This document shows positions 53,597 through 62,088 of a DNA stretch of 64,000 nucleotides, piece after piece. The notes beneath the pieces are model-generated. The model had not been told where the DNA came from and made no database searches. It saw only the letters and a list, made by a program, of their open reading frames with translations. Positions within the stretch are counted from its first letter, which is position 1. The number at the start of each line of letters is the position of its first letter. The position numbers and the translations under genes are program-made. Where the stretch lies: positions 186,001 through 250,000 of the forward strand of contig CAWBRU010000002.1 of assembly GCA_963791325.1 (NCBI GenBank), written 5' to 3'. This DNA is from JBEVJK01 sp963791325. Lineage in GTDB: Bacteria; Pseudomonadota; Alphaproteobacteria; Rhizobiales; Rhizobiaceae.

Positions 53597-55187
53597 TCAC
53601 ACCAGCTGCCGGAACAGAATGAACAGCCCGAAGGCCAGCGCGATCGAGGCCGGCAAGGTCAGCACCCAGGCGAGCAGCAGGTTGCGCACCGTCCCCCATT
53701 GCAGGCCGGAGCCATTGGCGGCCATCGTGCCGGCAACACCTGAAGACAGCACATGCGTGGTCGAGACCGGCAAGCCGAAGGCGTCGGCGGCGCTGATCGT
53801 GCCCATGGCGACGAGCTCGGCCGAAGCGCCTTGCGCGTAGGTGAGATGGGTCTTGCCGATCTTCTCGCCGACGGTGACGACGATGCGCTTCCAGCCGACC
53901 ATGGTGCCCAGCCCGAGCGCCAGCGCGACGGCGACCTTGACCCAGAGCGGGATGAACTTGGTCGCGTTGTCGACCGCCTTGTGGTAGTCGGTCACGGCCT
54001 TCAGATCGGCCGGATCCATCGGCAGCAGCTTCTTCTTGTCGATCAGCTTCAGTGCCTCGCCGATCAGATAGATGTCGTTGCGGACGTTGCCGACCAGCGC
54101 ATCGGGCAGCTGATCGACCGACGCATAGGGCTGCACGGTGGAGCTGGTCTGTTTGATGAAGTCGATCAGCGCCGGCGTCGTCTGATCCGTCCAGGTCTTG
54201 GTCCGCACCGCCTCGCCGACGACCGCCTTCGGATCGCCGACGGTGACGTCGGGCTTGACGTATTCGGCGAGCGCGGCCTGCACTTGGGTGGCGGCGTCCT
54301 CGTATTGACGCAGGTAGTTGACGTCGGGCGTGCGGTTCAGCGCAAACGCGGTCGGCACCACCCCGATCAGGATCAGCATGATCAGCCCCATGCCCTTCTG
54401 GCCGTCATTGGAGCCGTGGGCGAAGCTGACGCCGGTGCAGGTGAAGATCAACAGCGCGCGGATCCAGACCGGCGGCGGCGTGCCGTTCTTCGGCGACTGG
54501 TAGAGCTCAGGCTTGCGCACCAGAAGCTTCATGACCAACAGGAGCAGACCGGCGGCGACGAAGCCTGCCACCGGCGAGATCAACAGCGACATGCCGACCT
54601 CGGTGGCCTTCGACCAATCGACGCCGCTGGTCGCGCTGCCGGCCGGCGCCAGGAACTGGTTGGCCAGTCCGACGCCGACGATCGAGCCGATCAGCGTGTG
54701 CGAGCTGGACGACGGCAGGCCGAGATACCAGGTGCCGAAGATTCCAGATGATCGCCGCCACCAAGAGGGCAAACACCATGGCCAGGCCGGCGCTTGAGCC
54801 GACCTGCAGGATCAGCTCCACCGGCAGCAGCGAGATGATGCCGAACGCGACCGCGCCGCTGGCGGTGAGCACGCCCAGGAAATTGAACACGCCGGACCAC
54901 ACGACGGCGATCTCGGCCGGCAGCGAGTTCGTATAGATCACCGTTGCGACGGCGTTGGCGGTGTCGTGGAAGCCGTTGACGAACTCGAAGCCGAGGGCGA
55001 TCAACAGCGCCAGCCCGAGCAGAATCCACGGCACCGCGACGGCGCTGGCCAGATCGCGGCTGAGCGCATAGCCGACATAGACCAGACCGCCCAGCACCAG
55101 CAGCCCGAAAGCCGGCAAGAACCAGCTGCCGATCGCGCTCGGCCGGTCAAGCGGGTGATCGAGGGCAGCTTGGCTGGAGACGGACAT
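53597..55187 (-). pseudogene. pit: Pit-family inorganic phosphate transporter, one-base frameshift
   Basis: From ATG 55187 the first part has the PHO4 motif GFEFVNGFHDTANAVATVIY and runs to VAAIIWN. The second part continues in another phase from GTWYLGLPSSSSHTLIGSIV through CTGVSFAHGSNDGQKGMGLI to FILFRQLV. The break at TGGAATCTTCGG is repaired by removing one base near 54741, giving IIWNFGTWYLGLP, the conserved text. About 530 residues in total with a long cytoplasmic loop. It imports phosphate with a cation. Probably intact in the organism. Confidence 0.9.
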
Positions 55188-55278
55188 CGATCGGGCCTCA
55201 TGGGATCAAACAGGTGCCCGAAACGCTAGGCCCGCCAGGTGAAGCCCATGTGACGGCGTTCAAGATTCCGAGGTTCGG

Positions 55279-56526
55279 TCAGAGATCGCGCTCGGCCAGT
55301 TCGCGGAACGCGTCGGGCACCGAGCGGCGCGGGTCCATCGCCACCGCGGCATAGCCCACCGCCTCCCAGCCGAAGCGGTCGCGGATGAGATCGACAGCGC
55401 GGTCCGCGTGAAACCGCGCCAGCCCGCTCCGGGTGCCGGGCCGGCGGCGCTCCTCGGCCAGACCGAACGACAATTCGAGCTGCAAGGGCGGATGCATCTC
55501 AAGCTGGGAGACGGCGATGGCCAGCAGCGTCACGGTTCTCTCCCTGGGGTGGTCGGCAAGGGCGTTGCGGACAAGGTCCGCGGCGGCCTCCGCCAGGATC
55601 GATGTGGCCGAGATCGGCGCATCGAAGGTCTTGGAGCGGGTCACCGAGCGCAGATCGGCAAACCTGACGCGCACCGTGACGGTGCGGCCCGGCCGCGACT
55701 TCGCCCGCAGCCGGCTCGCCACACGGTCGGCGAGGTGGCGCAGCGTCGGCAGGAGCCGATCGAGCTGAGCCGGGCGCCGGCCGAGCGCGGACTGAGCCCC
55801 GGCCGAGTGGGCGCGCCGCTCTCTGGCGATCGGACGGGGATCACGGTTGACGGCCAGCGCGCCCAGCTTGGCGGCAGCCGCCGACCCGAGCAGCCGTTCG
55901 ACCGCCGAGCTGGAGGTCTCGGCGAGCTCACCGATGGTGCGCACCCCAAGGCTGGTGAGCCGCGCATGGGTGACGGGACCCACCCCCCACATCAGCTCGA
56001 CTGGCAGTTCGCGCAGGAAGTCGTGCTCGCGCGCTGGGTCGACCACTACCAAGCCGTCGGGCTTGGCCACTTGCGAGGCGATCTTGGCGAGATGCTTGGT
56101 GCGCGCCACGCCGATCGAGATCGGCAGACCGAGCTCGGTGCGTACGCGTGCCCGGATTTGCTCGGCGATCGCCTGCGGCGAGCCGAACAAATGGGTGCAG
56201 CCGGCCACGTCGGCGAAGGCCTCGTCGATCGAGATCCGCTCGACCGCCGGGGTGAAGTCGCCCAGAATGGCAATCGCGGCGTCGCCGAGGCGCTGATAAT
56301 CCTTGAAATGACCGCCGACGAAGATCAGCTCGGGGCAAAGCTCGCGGGCGCGCCGGCCGGGCATGCCGCTGCGCACCCCGAAAGCCTTGGCCTCATAGGA
56401 GGCGGCGAGCACGACGCCGCCACCGACAGCAATCGGTTTGCCCCTGAGGCGCGGATCAAGCAGCTGCTCCACCGACGCATAGAAGGCGTCGAGATCGGCG
56501 TGCAAAATGGTCGCGTCCGAATCCAT
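55279..56526 (-). CDS. dinB: DNA polymerase IV (Y family)
   Basis: 415 residues. The catalytic metal residues are in LHADLDAFYASVEQ and RISIDEAFADVAG. The fold continues with GVARTKHLAKIASQVAKPDG and little-finger domain residues (RPGRTVTVRVRFADLRSVTR). It carries out translesion synthesis past damaged bases. No clamp-binding QxxLF motif was obvious at the very C-terminus (FRELAERDL). An SOS box lies 60 bases upstream, so it should be induced by DNA damage. Confidence 0.96.
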   Translation of the reverse strand: MDSDATILHADLDAFYASVEQLLDPRLRGKPIAVGGGVVLAASYEAKAFGVRSGMPGRRARELCPELIFVGGHFKDYQRLGDAAIAILGDFTPAVERISIDEAFADVAGCTHLFGSPQAIAEQIRARVRTELGLPISIGVARTKHLAKIASQVAKPDGLVVVDPAREHDFLRELPVELMWGVGPVTHARLTSLGVRTIGELAETSSSAVERLLGSAAAAKLGALAVNRDPRPIARERRAHSAGAQSALGRRPAQLDRLLPTLRHLADRVASRLRAKSRPGRTVTVRVRFADLRSVTRSKTFDAPISATSILAEAAADLVRNALADHPRERTVTLLAIAVSQLEMHPPLQLELSFGLAEERRRPGTRSGLARFHADRAVDLIRDRFGWEAVGYAAVAMDPRRSVPDAFRELAERDL

Positions 56527-56585
56527 GCCGGTCGCCGGGTGCGCAGGGTGAAGGACGGATGCCTTCGGCCGACAGCCTCAGACCG

Positions 56586-56600
56586 GAACAAAATAAGAAC
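56586..56600 (-). promoter_or_regulatory. LexA (SOS) box upstream of dinB
   Basis: On the minus strand GTTC-TTATTTT-GTTC, an exact match to the alphaproteobacterial LexA consensus GTTC-N7-GTTC. It ends 59 bases before the dinB ATG, in promoter position, and lies 16 bases past the end of the neighbouring DUF1993 gene. Confidence 0.92.
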
Positions 56601-56615
56601 AAAATGAGGACGCTG

Positions 56616-57140
56616 TCAAGGCTTGGAGGTCGGACCCATCGACCCGAGATAATCCCGCTTGCCCACCGCCACGCCGTTGTGCCGAAGGATGGCGTGCGCG
56701 GTGGCGACGTGGAAGAAGAAATTGGGAAGGACGAAGGAAAGCGCGTAGTCCTGACCGGTCGGCTGCAGGGCAAAGCCGCCGATCTTGATCTCGATGGTCT
56801 TGTCGCCGGCGCCATCGAGCTGGGCGGGTTCCACGGTGTCGAGGAAGGCGATCGTGTTGGCCAGCCGCTGCTTGAGTTCGGCAAGCGAGGCTTCGGTGTC
56901 GGGGAAGCTCGGCACAGCAATGCCGCCAAGCCGACCCATCGCCGCCTTGGCGGTGTCGCTGGCGCGCTGTACCTGGCCCGAGAGCGGCAGCATGTCGGGG
57001 GCAAGCCTGGCGCCGACCAGATTGGCGGGATCGAACTTGCGCGTCTCCGCCGCTTGCTCTGCCAGGTCCATGTAGGTGGATAGGACGCCGAGCCCGCGCT
57101 GCAGCACCGGCACCGTGATCTGGTACATTGAAAGCGGCAT
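56616..57140 (-). CDS. DUF1993 family protein
   Basis: 174 residues matching the DUF1993 pattern: MYQITVPVLQRGLGVLSTYM, then ARLAPDMLPLSGQVQRASDT, and LPNFFFHVATAHAILRHNGV near the end. This is a DinB/YfiT-like four-helix bundle, often a metal-binding fold; the His of FFFHVATAHAILRH may be ligands. ATG 57140 gives the conserved start. Function unknown; small-molecule or stress roles are guesses. It is upstream of dinB on the same strand, but dinB has its own SOS promoter. Confidence 0.88.
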   Translation of the reverse strand: MPLSMYQITVPVLQRGLGVLSTYMDLAEQAAETRKFDPANLVGARLAPDMLPLSGQVQRASDTAKAAMGRLGGIAVPSFPDTEASLAELKQRLANTIAFLDTVEPAQLDGAGDKTIEIKIGGFALQPTGQDYALSFVLPNFFFHVATAHAILRHNGVAVGKRDYLGSMGPTSKP

Positions 57141-57324
57141 GTTCCGTCCTCGACGCTTCGTCCTGAAGTTGTAGCGCCGAAGCTACCCCAGCCGCAGGCT
57201 GATTGGCAAGGCCGCCGCCTCCGCCATGCGCAAGCCGCATGCGATTTCCGCGAGACGTTTTTAGCGCAATCGGCCATGATGGCGACGTCAAGCGGGCCAT
57301 CCGATCGGGTCGGAGAACCTCTCA

Positions 57325-58179
57325 ATGCTCAACGTCGCGACACTCGCAGCCCAGGCCTTCGGGAGCCATTTGGGCGAAACCTACCGCCACTATTTCGGCG
57401 GACGCGGGGGAGACTTCGCCACGCTGATCGATGCCGGCGCGCGGCTGGTCGTCGAACGGATCGCCTGCAGCGACGCCCTTTACCACAACTACGAGCACAC
57501 GATCCTGGTCACCTTGGTCGGGCAGGAGATCATCCGCGGCAAGCTGCTCGTCGAGCCGCTCGAGCCGGAGGACTGGCTGCATTTCATCTACGCGTTGCTT
57601 TGCCACGATATCGGCTTCGTGCGTGGCGCCTGCGCCGGTGACGATGCCGACGGCGTCGTGATCGACGAGGCCGGGGGCCGCATGGAGTGGCCGCGCGGCG
57701 CCAGCGATGCGGTGCTGGCGCCCTATCACGTCACCCGCGGCAAGATCGCGGTCAGGGAGCGTTTCGCCGGCCACCGCTCGCTCGACAGCGAGCGCATCGC
57801 CCGGGCAATCGAGCTCACCCGCTTTCCGGTGCCGGGCGACGACGATCACAAGGAGACCGCCACGGAAGCCGGCCTGGTGCGCGCCGCCGATCTGATCGGC
57901 CAGCTGTCCGATCCCAACTATCTGTCGAAGCTCAATGCCCTGTTCCATGAGCTGAAGGAGACCGGCGCCGCGGCAGCGATGGGCGTGGAAAGTCCGGCCG
58001 ACCTGCTCGACTGCTATCCGACCTTCTTCTGGAACGCCGTCGAGCCGTTCATCGGCGACGGCTTGCGCTACCTGACGATGACGGTCGAGGGCAAGCGCTG
58101 GATCGCCAGCCTCTATGGCAACGTCACCATGGCCGAGCACCACCGCGTCGGCCCCGGCGATACCTCTAACTGGGCGTGA
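57325..58179 (+). CDS. HD-domain metal-dependent phosphohydrolase
   Basis: 284 residues. The metal motif is split as in HD proteins: YHNYEHTILVTLVGQEII, then ALLCHDIGFVRGA with the HD pair, and ADLIGQLSDPNYLSKLNALF with the last Asp. It probably hydrolyses a nucleotide or phosphodiester; substrate unknown. GAGAACCTCTCA precedes ATG 57325. The 3' end overlaps the convergent lipoprotein gene by 14 bases. Confidence 0.87.
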   Translation: MLNVATLAAQAFGSHLGETYRHYFGGRGGDFATLIDAGARLVVERIACSDALYHNYEHTILVTLVGQEIIRGKLLVEPLEPEDWLHFIYALLCHDIGFVRGACAGDDADGVVIDEAGGRMEWPRGASDAVLAPYHVTRGKIAVRERFAGHRSLDSERIARAIELTRFPVPGDDDHKETATEAGLVRAADLIGQLSDPNYLSKLNALFHELKETGAAAAMGVESPADLLDCYPTFFWNAVEPFIGDGLRYLTMTVEGKRWIASLYGNVTMAEHHRVGPGDTSNWA

Positions 58180-58504
58180 CCGAGACGATCTTGCCGTCTG
58201 CGTCGATGACACAGGCGCTCGATTTGCCGCCGGCATTGAGATCGACCTGGTAGTTGCGCCCGTCGAGCTTGCGTGAGCTGACGGGCAGCACCTTGCTGCT
58301 GTCCACGCCGCTCGACTTTGCCACCTCGTTGGCGCACAGCAGCTGCAGATCGGCCGGCGCGGTGTCGAGCGTGGTGCGCGCCATCTGGTCCGGTGTCGGC
58401 GTGCTGGTGCAGGCGCCCAGTGCGCAGGCCGCCGCCACGAGTGCCGCTGCGGCCAAGCCCTGCGCCTGCGGCCGTCGAGGCCGCCTTGCCCACTCTTCCC
58501 TCAT
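58166..58504 (-). CDS. Small lipoprotein of unknown function
   Basis: 112 residues. An Arg-rich N-terminus precedes a lipoprotein signal (AAAALVAAACALGAC, lipobox LGAC at about residue 32). The mature part of about 80 residues has two Cys (LLCANEVAKS, SSACVIDADGKIVSV). It should be lipid-anchored on the periplasmic side. Relatives in this order are unnamed. ATG 58504 has AGGGG upstream; convergent overlap with the HD gene by 14 bases. Confidence 0.8.
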   Translation of the reverse strand: MREEWARRPRRPQAQGLAAAALVAAACALGACTSTPTPDQMARTTLDTAPADLQLLCANEVAKSSGVDSSKVLPVSSRKLDGRNYQVDLNAGGKSSACVIDADGKIVSVTPS

Positions 58505-58519
58505 GTCCCCTCCGTCTGG

Positions 58520-59221
58520 TCAAACGCCCTTGTAAAGTGCTGCCCCCTGCATCAGGACGATCACCTTGGCACCGACCTTGATGCGCGAATGCAGGTCGAT
58601 GATGTCGTCATTGTTCATGCGGATGCATCCCGACGAGACGTCGAGCCCGATGGTCCACGGCTCCGGCGTGCCATGGATGCGGTAGATGGTGTCCTGGTCG
58701 CCTTCGTAGAGGTAAAGCGCACGGGCGCCGAGCGGGTTGTCGGGGCCGCCGGGCTGGCCGTTGGCCCACTGCCGCGCGCGCGGGTCGCGCGCCACCATTT
58801 CGGCCGGCGGCGTCCAGGTCGGCCATTCGGCGGTGCGTCCGACGCGCACGATGCCCGCCCAGCCGAAGCCGTCGCGGCCCACGCCGATGCCGTAGCGGAT
58901 CGCCTGCTGGTTGGGCTGGACCAAATAGAGGAAGTGCGCATTGCCGTCGATGATGATCGTGCCAGGCTGCTCGGCGGTCCGGAACGTCACCACCTGCGGC
59001 CGGAAGGCCGGCGGCACCTGCTTGTGCTGACGCCAATATTTGTAGGCCTTGGTGCGGTCGTAGCTGATCCATTGGTGGGTCTTCGGATCATAAACCTGGG
59101 TTCCGGCCGCCAGCGCCGCCACCGCGGCGAAGGCGAGCGCCGCCGCCAGCACACCCGCCAGCTTGACGCGGCGCCCGCGCCAGGCGCCGGGCCGCGGAGA
59201 GATCGGGTTCGCATTGATCAT
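58520..59221 (-). CDS. L,D-transpeptidase (YkuD domain)
   Basis: 233 residues. A membrane signal (LAGVLAAALAFAAVAALAAG) precedes the YkuD domain, whose catalytic motif HGTPEPWTIGLDVSSGCIRM has the His and Cys. TIIIDGNAHFLYLVQPNQQA is the domain start. It cross-links peptidoglycan (3-3) or links proteins to it, in the periplasm. ATG 59221 overlaps the stop of the upstream binding protein as ATGA, so the two are coupled, an unusual partner pair. Confidence 0.94.
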   Translation of the reverse strand: MINANPISPRPGAWRGRRVKLAGVLAAALAFAAVAALAAGTQVYDPKTHQWISYDRTKAYKYWRQHKQVPPAFRPQVVTFRTAEQPGTIIIDGNAHFLYLVQPNQQAIRYGIGVGRDGFGWAGIVRVGRTAEWPTWTPPAEMVARDPRARQWANGQPGGPDNPLGARALYLYEGDQDTIYRIHGTPEPWTIGLDVSSGCIRMNNDDIIDLHSRIKVGAKVIVLMQGAALYKGV

Positions 59222-60180
59222 GGCTTGGCCCACCCGTCGACGCGGGCGGCATTCTTCGCCACCCATTGCTCGGCGTATTTGAGGGGATCCTGCCGCTCGA
59301 CCTGCAGCGCATAGCTCATGTCGATGGCTTCCTCCGGTTTGAAATCGATGTTGTCGAGGAAACGGACCACCTCGGGGTGGCGCTTGTCCAGCGAAGTCGC
59401 ATAGGCGATCTGATAATGGGCGGCGTCCCAGCCGACCGGCGCGCTCGACTTGGAAAGCCACGCCGGGTCTTCGGAGGGCAGCACGATCTTCCATTTGGCG
59501 GGATCGTAGGCCGGCTCCTTCAGCCGGACAATGTCGTGCAGCTTGAACACCACATGCGGGGCGTAGCAGGCAAACACCACCGGCCGGCTCGTCGCCTCGG
59601 CCGCGTCGACCGCAGCCATGCCGACATCCTCCGGCATTTCGAGCAGCGTCAAGGTCTTGGCGTAGCCGTAGCTTTGCGCGCGGATGCGTTCGATGGTCGT
59701 CGACGACCAGGTTTCCGCGCCGATCCACATCTCGCCCTTGCCGTCTTCATCGGTGTCGAGGACGGCCGTCTTCTTCGGATTTTCGAGATCCTCGACCGAC
59801 TGGATTCCGTCATTGGCCGCCGCGCGGTTCGCGCAGATACCCTGCCAGGCGGGCACCCCCTTGGGGCTGAGGGCCACCGTCTTGGCCTTGGTGACGTAGC
59901 GGTCGACCAGATTGTCGAGATTGGGCAGCCAGACTTCCGGATGGATGTCGACCTTGCCGGAATCGAGCCCGGCAAAGGCGATCAGCGTCCCCATTTCGAC
60001 CACCTCGGCGTCGAGGCCGAACTCCTTCTTCAAGCCGACCTTCAGGATGTTGGCCGTGGCTTGGCCGGAGGACCAGTTCGGCATGGCGATGACCAAGTCT
60101 GCCGCCCGGGCCGCAGCCGAGCAGGCCATGATCAACGCCGTTGCCCAAATGCCGCAACGCAACAGCCGTCCACGTAGCAT
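59218..60180 (-). CDS. Glycine betaine/choline-type ABC transporter substrate-binding protein (OpuAC/ProX)
   Basis: 320 residues. A signal peptide (CGIWATALIMACSAAARA) is followed by the OpuAC fold: DLVIAMPNWSSGQATANILK, then VDIHPEVWLPNLDNLVDRYV and WKIVLPSEDPAWLSKSSAPV. Aromatic residues expected for the quaternary ammonium cage are present. It would bind a betaine or choline-like ligand. No permease or ATPase gene is adjacent, so it is an orphan component served by a transporter elsewhere. Confidence 0.92.
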   Translation of the reverse strand: MLRGRLLRCGIWATALIMACSAAARAADLVIAMPNWSSGQATANILKVGLKKEFGLDAEVVEMGTLIAFAGLDSGKVDIHPEVWLPNLDNLVDRYVTKAKTVALSPKGVPAWQGICANRAAANDGIQSVEDLENPKKTAVLDTDEDGKGEMWIGAETWSSTTIERIRAQSYGYAKTLTLLEMPEDVGMAAVDAAEATSRPVVFACYAPHVVFKLHDIVRLKEPAYDPAKWKIVLPSEDPAWLSKSSAPVGWDAAHYQIAYATSLDKRHPEVVRFLDNIDFKPEEAIDMSYALQVERQDPLKYAEQWVAKNAARVDGWAKP

Positions 60181-60368
60181 TGATGTGCGCCCTCAACAAT
60201 CGCCCCTCATCAGGCAGGGCTCATCTTGGCACGCCCCCCGGCGTTCGGCAATTTCGTTGTGATCACCTTTGAGTTGATAAGATGAACCGAAGAAAACCAG
60301 CCGGCATCCATTTGCCGTGTGCTGGCCGGATTCTGAGAGGTCGATCCGGCCAGACACGTCTCATCAGG

Positions 60369-62021
60369 TCAGCTGTTCTCGAGCCAGACTTTCTGAAGAT
60401 CCATCTGGAAAGTCTGGTGAATACCGTAATCCTTGACCTTCGGAGTCATGTGACTGAACAGGGATTGCCAATAGGGCTGAATGATGATGCCCGAATCCTG
60501 GATGATCTGTTCGAGGCCTTTCATCAGCTCCCGCCGCTGGTCCGGATCGCTGACGGCCAGCGCCTTGCCCAGCTTGGCGTCGAAATCGGGGTTGGAATAG
60601 CCGGTCTCGTTCCACGCCTCGCCGGTCTTGTAGGCGAGCGACAGGACCTGAACGCCGAGCGGGCGCATGTACCAGATCGTCATCGAATAGGGGTATTTGG
60701 TCCAGTCGTTCCAGAACGTCGAGCCGGGCAGCACGGTGCGCTTGACCTTGATGCCGGCCTCGCGCAGCTGCGCGGCGATGGCATCGCCGGTGTTCTTCTG
60801 CCAGTCGTCCTCGACCGTGATCAGATCATGCTCGAAGTCCATCTGCCCGGCATCCTTGAGCAGCTTCTTGGCGCCCTCGATGTCGCGCGGCCTCGGCGGC
60901 AGCTTGTAATATTCGGGATGGATCGGGCTGACATGGTGGTTCTCGCCGGGGGTGCCGCGGCCGCCATAGCCGAGGTTGAGCACGGTGGCATTGTCGACCG
61001 CCATCTGCAGGGCGTTGCGGACGCGCTGATCGTCATAGGGCTTTTTGGCTACGTTGGTGCGGGCGACCAGCGTGGTCGCGGTGGCGACCTCGGACTTGAT
61101 CAGGTCCATCTTGTCGAGAATGTCGACGAAGTCGGCCGGGGTCTCCATGTTGAGATCGATCTCGCCGGATTCGAAAGCGTTGACCGTGGCGGTCGGATCA
61201 GTGCCGTAGTCGATGAACTCGACGCTGTCGAGCAGCGCCTCGCCGCCCCACCATTTGCCGTTCTCCCGGCGCTTGAGCACGGCTTTGGTGCCGACGTCGT
61301 AGGAGACCAGCTCGAACGCCCCGGTGCCGATCGGCTTGGCGATCGGATCGGTGCCGTCGGCCTCGAAATTGCGGTGCACGATGAGCGCCGGATAGTCGGT
61401 CATGTTGGCGATGATCGAGATGTCAGAGGCGCTGAGCGCCAGCTTGACGGTGTGGTCGTCGACCTTGCTGATGGCGCCGTCGCGGGCCTTGCCGGCGGCG
61501 ACATCGATCAGCGGGCCGACGCGGGCGGCCATCGAGTTGCCGGCCGCAGCCTTGTCGCACCAGCGGGTGAAGTTGAAGATCACGTCCTCGGCCGCGAACG
61601 GATCGCCATTGTTCCAGCTCGCGTCCTTGCGCAAATGGAGCACATAGCCGGTGGCGTCGTCATTGACTTCCCAGCCCTCGAGCAGTGCCGGCTCGAAGGT
61701 GAACTTGCGGGTGTAGGTGACCAGCGGCTCGAGCCAGCCGCGGGTCACATTCGCCATCTCCACCCAATCATAGGTGCGCGGGTCCTTCTGGCCCTTCACC
61801 GCCATGGCGACGCGCAGCGTGCCGCCCTTGGTTGGCGACTGCGCGAATGCCGGCTGCGGTTCGGCCAGCCCGATCATGCCGTAGGCGAGCGCTGTCGAGG
61901 CGCCGAGCGCACTGGCGATCGCCAGGAATTCGCGCCGGTCGAGTCGCCCCTCGCGTGCTTCCTTGGCCATCGCGTGCACGAATTGCGGCACACGATTTCC
62001 GTTGTTGCGATAGTAAGTCAT
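60369..62021 (-). CDS. Family 5 ABC transporter substrate-binding protein (DppA-like), Tat-exported
   Basis: 550 residues. The N-terminus carries a twin-arginine signal (LDRREFLAIASALGAS, then a hydrophobic stretch to PAFAQS). The large SBP family 5 domain follows: GWLEPLVTYTRKFTFEPALL, YVLHLRKDASWNNGDPFAAE, and KPIGTGAFELVSYDVGTKAV. It binds peptides, opines or other solutes in the periplasm. ATG 62021 follows GGGAGAAG. No permease genes are visible downstream; they could be past the right edge, upstream of the flavoprotein. Ligand unknown. Confidence 0.93.
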   Translation of the reverse strand: MTYYRNNGNRVPQFVHAMAKEAREGRLDRREFLAIASALGASTALAYGMIGLAEPQPAFAQSPTKGGTLRVAMAVKGQKDPRTYDWVEMANVTRGWLEPLVTYTRKFTFEPALLEGWEVNDDATGYVLHLRKDASWNNGDPFAAEDVIFNFTRWCDKAAAGNSMAARVGPLIDVAAGKARDGAISKVDDHTVKLALSASDISIIANMTDYPALIVHRNFEADGTDPIAKPIGTGAFELVSYDVGTKAVLKRRENGKWWGGEALLDSVEFIDYGTDPTATVNAFESGEIDLNMETPADFVDILDKMDLIKSEVATATTLVARTNVAKKPYDDQRVRNALQMAVDNATVLNLGYGGRGTPGENHHVSPIHPEYYKLPPRPRDIEGAKKLLKDAGQMDFEHDLITVEDDWQKNTGDAIAAQLREAGIKVKRTVLPGSTFWNDWTKYPYSMTIWYMRPLGVQVLSLAYKTGEAWNETGYSNPDFDAKLGKALAVSDPDQRRELMKGLEQIIQDSGIIIQPYWQSLFSHMTPKVKDYGIHQTFQMDLQKVWLENS

Positions 62022-62088
62022 GGTCTTCTCCCATTTAAGTGTGTCGATTGTTGTCGCCCGGACCTGGGCTTTCTTTTGACGATCTACG

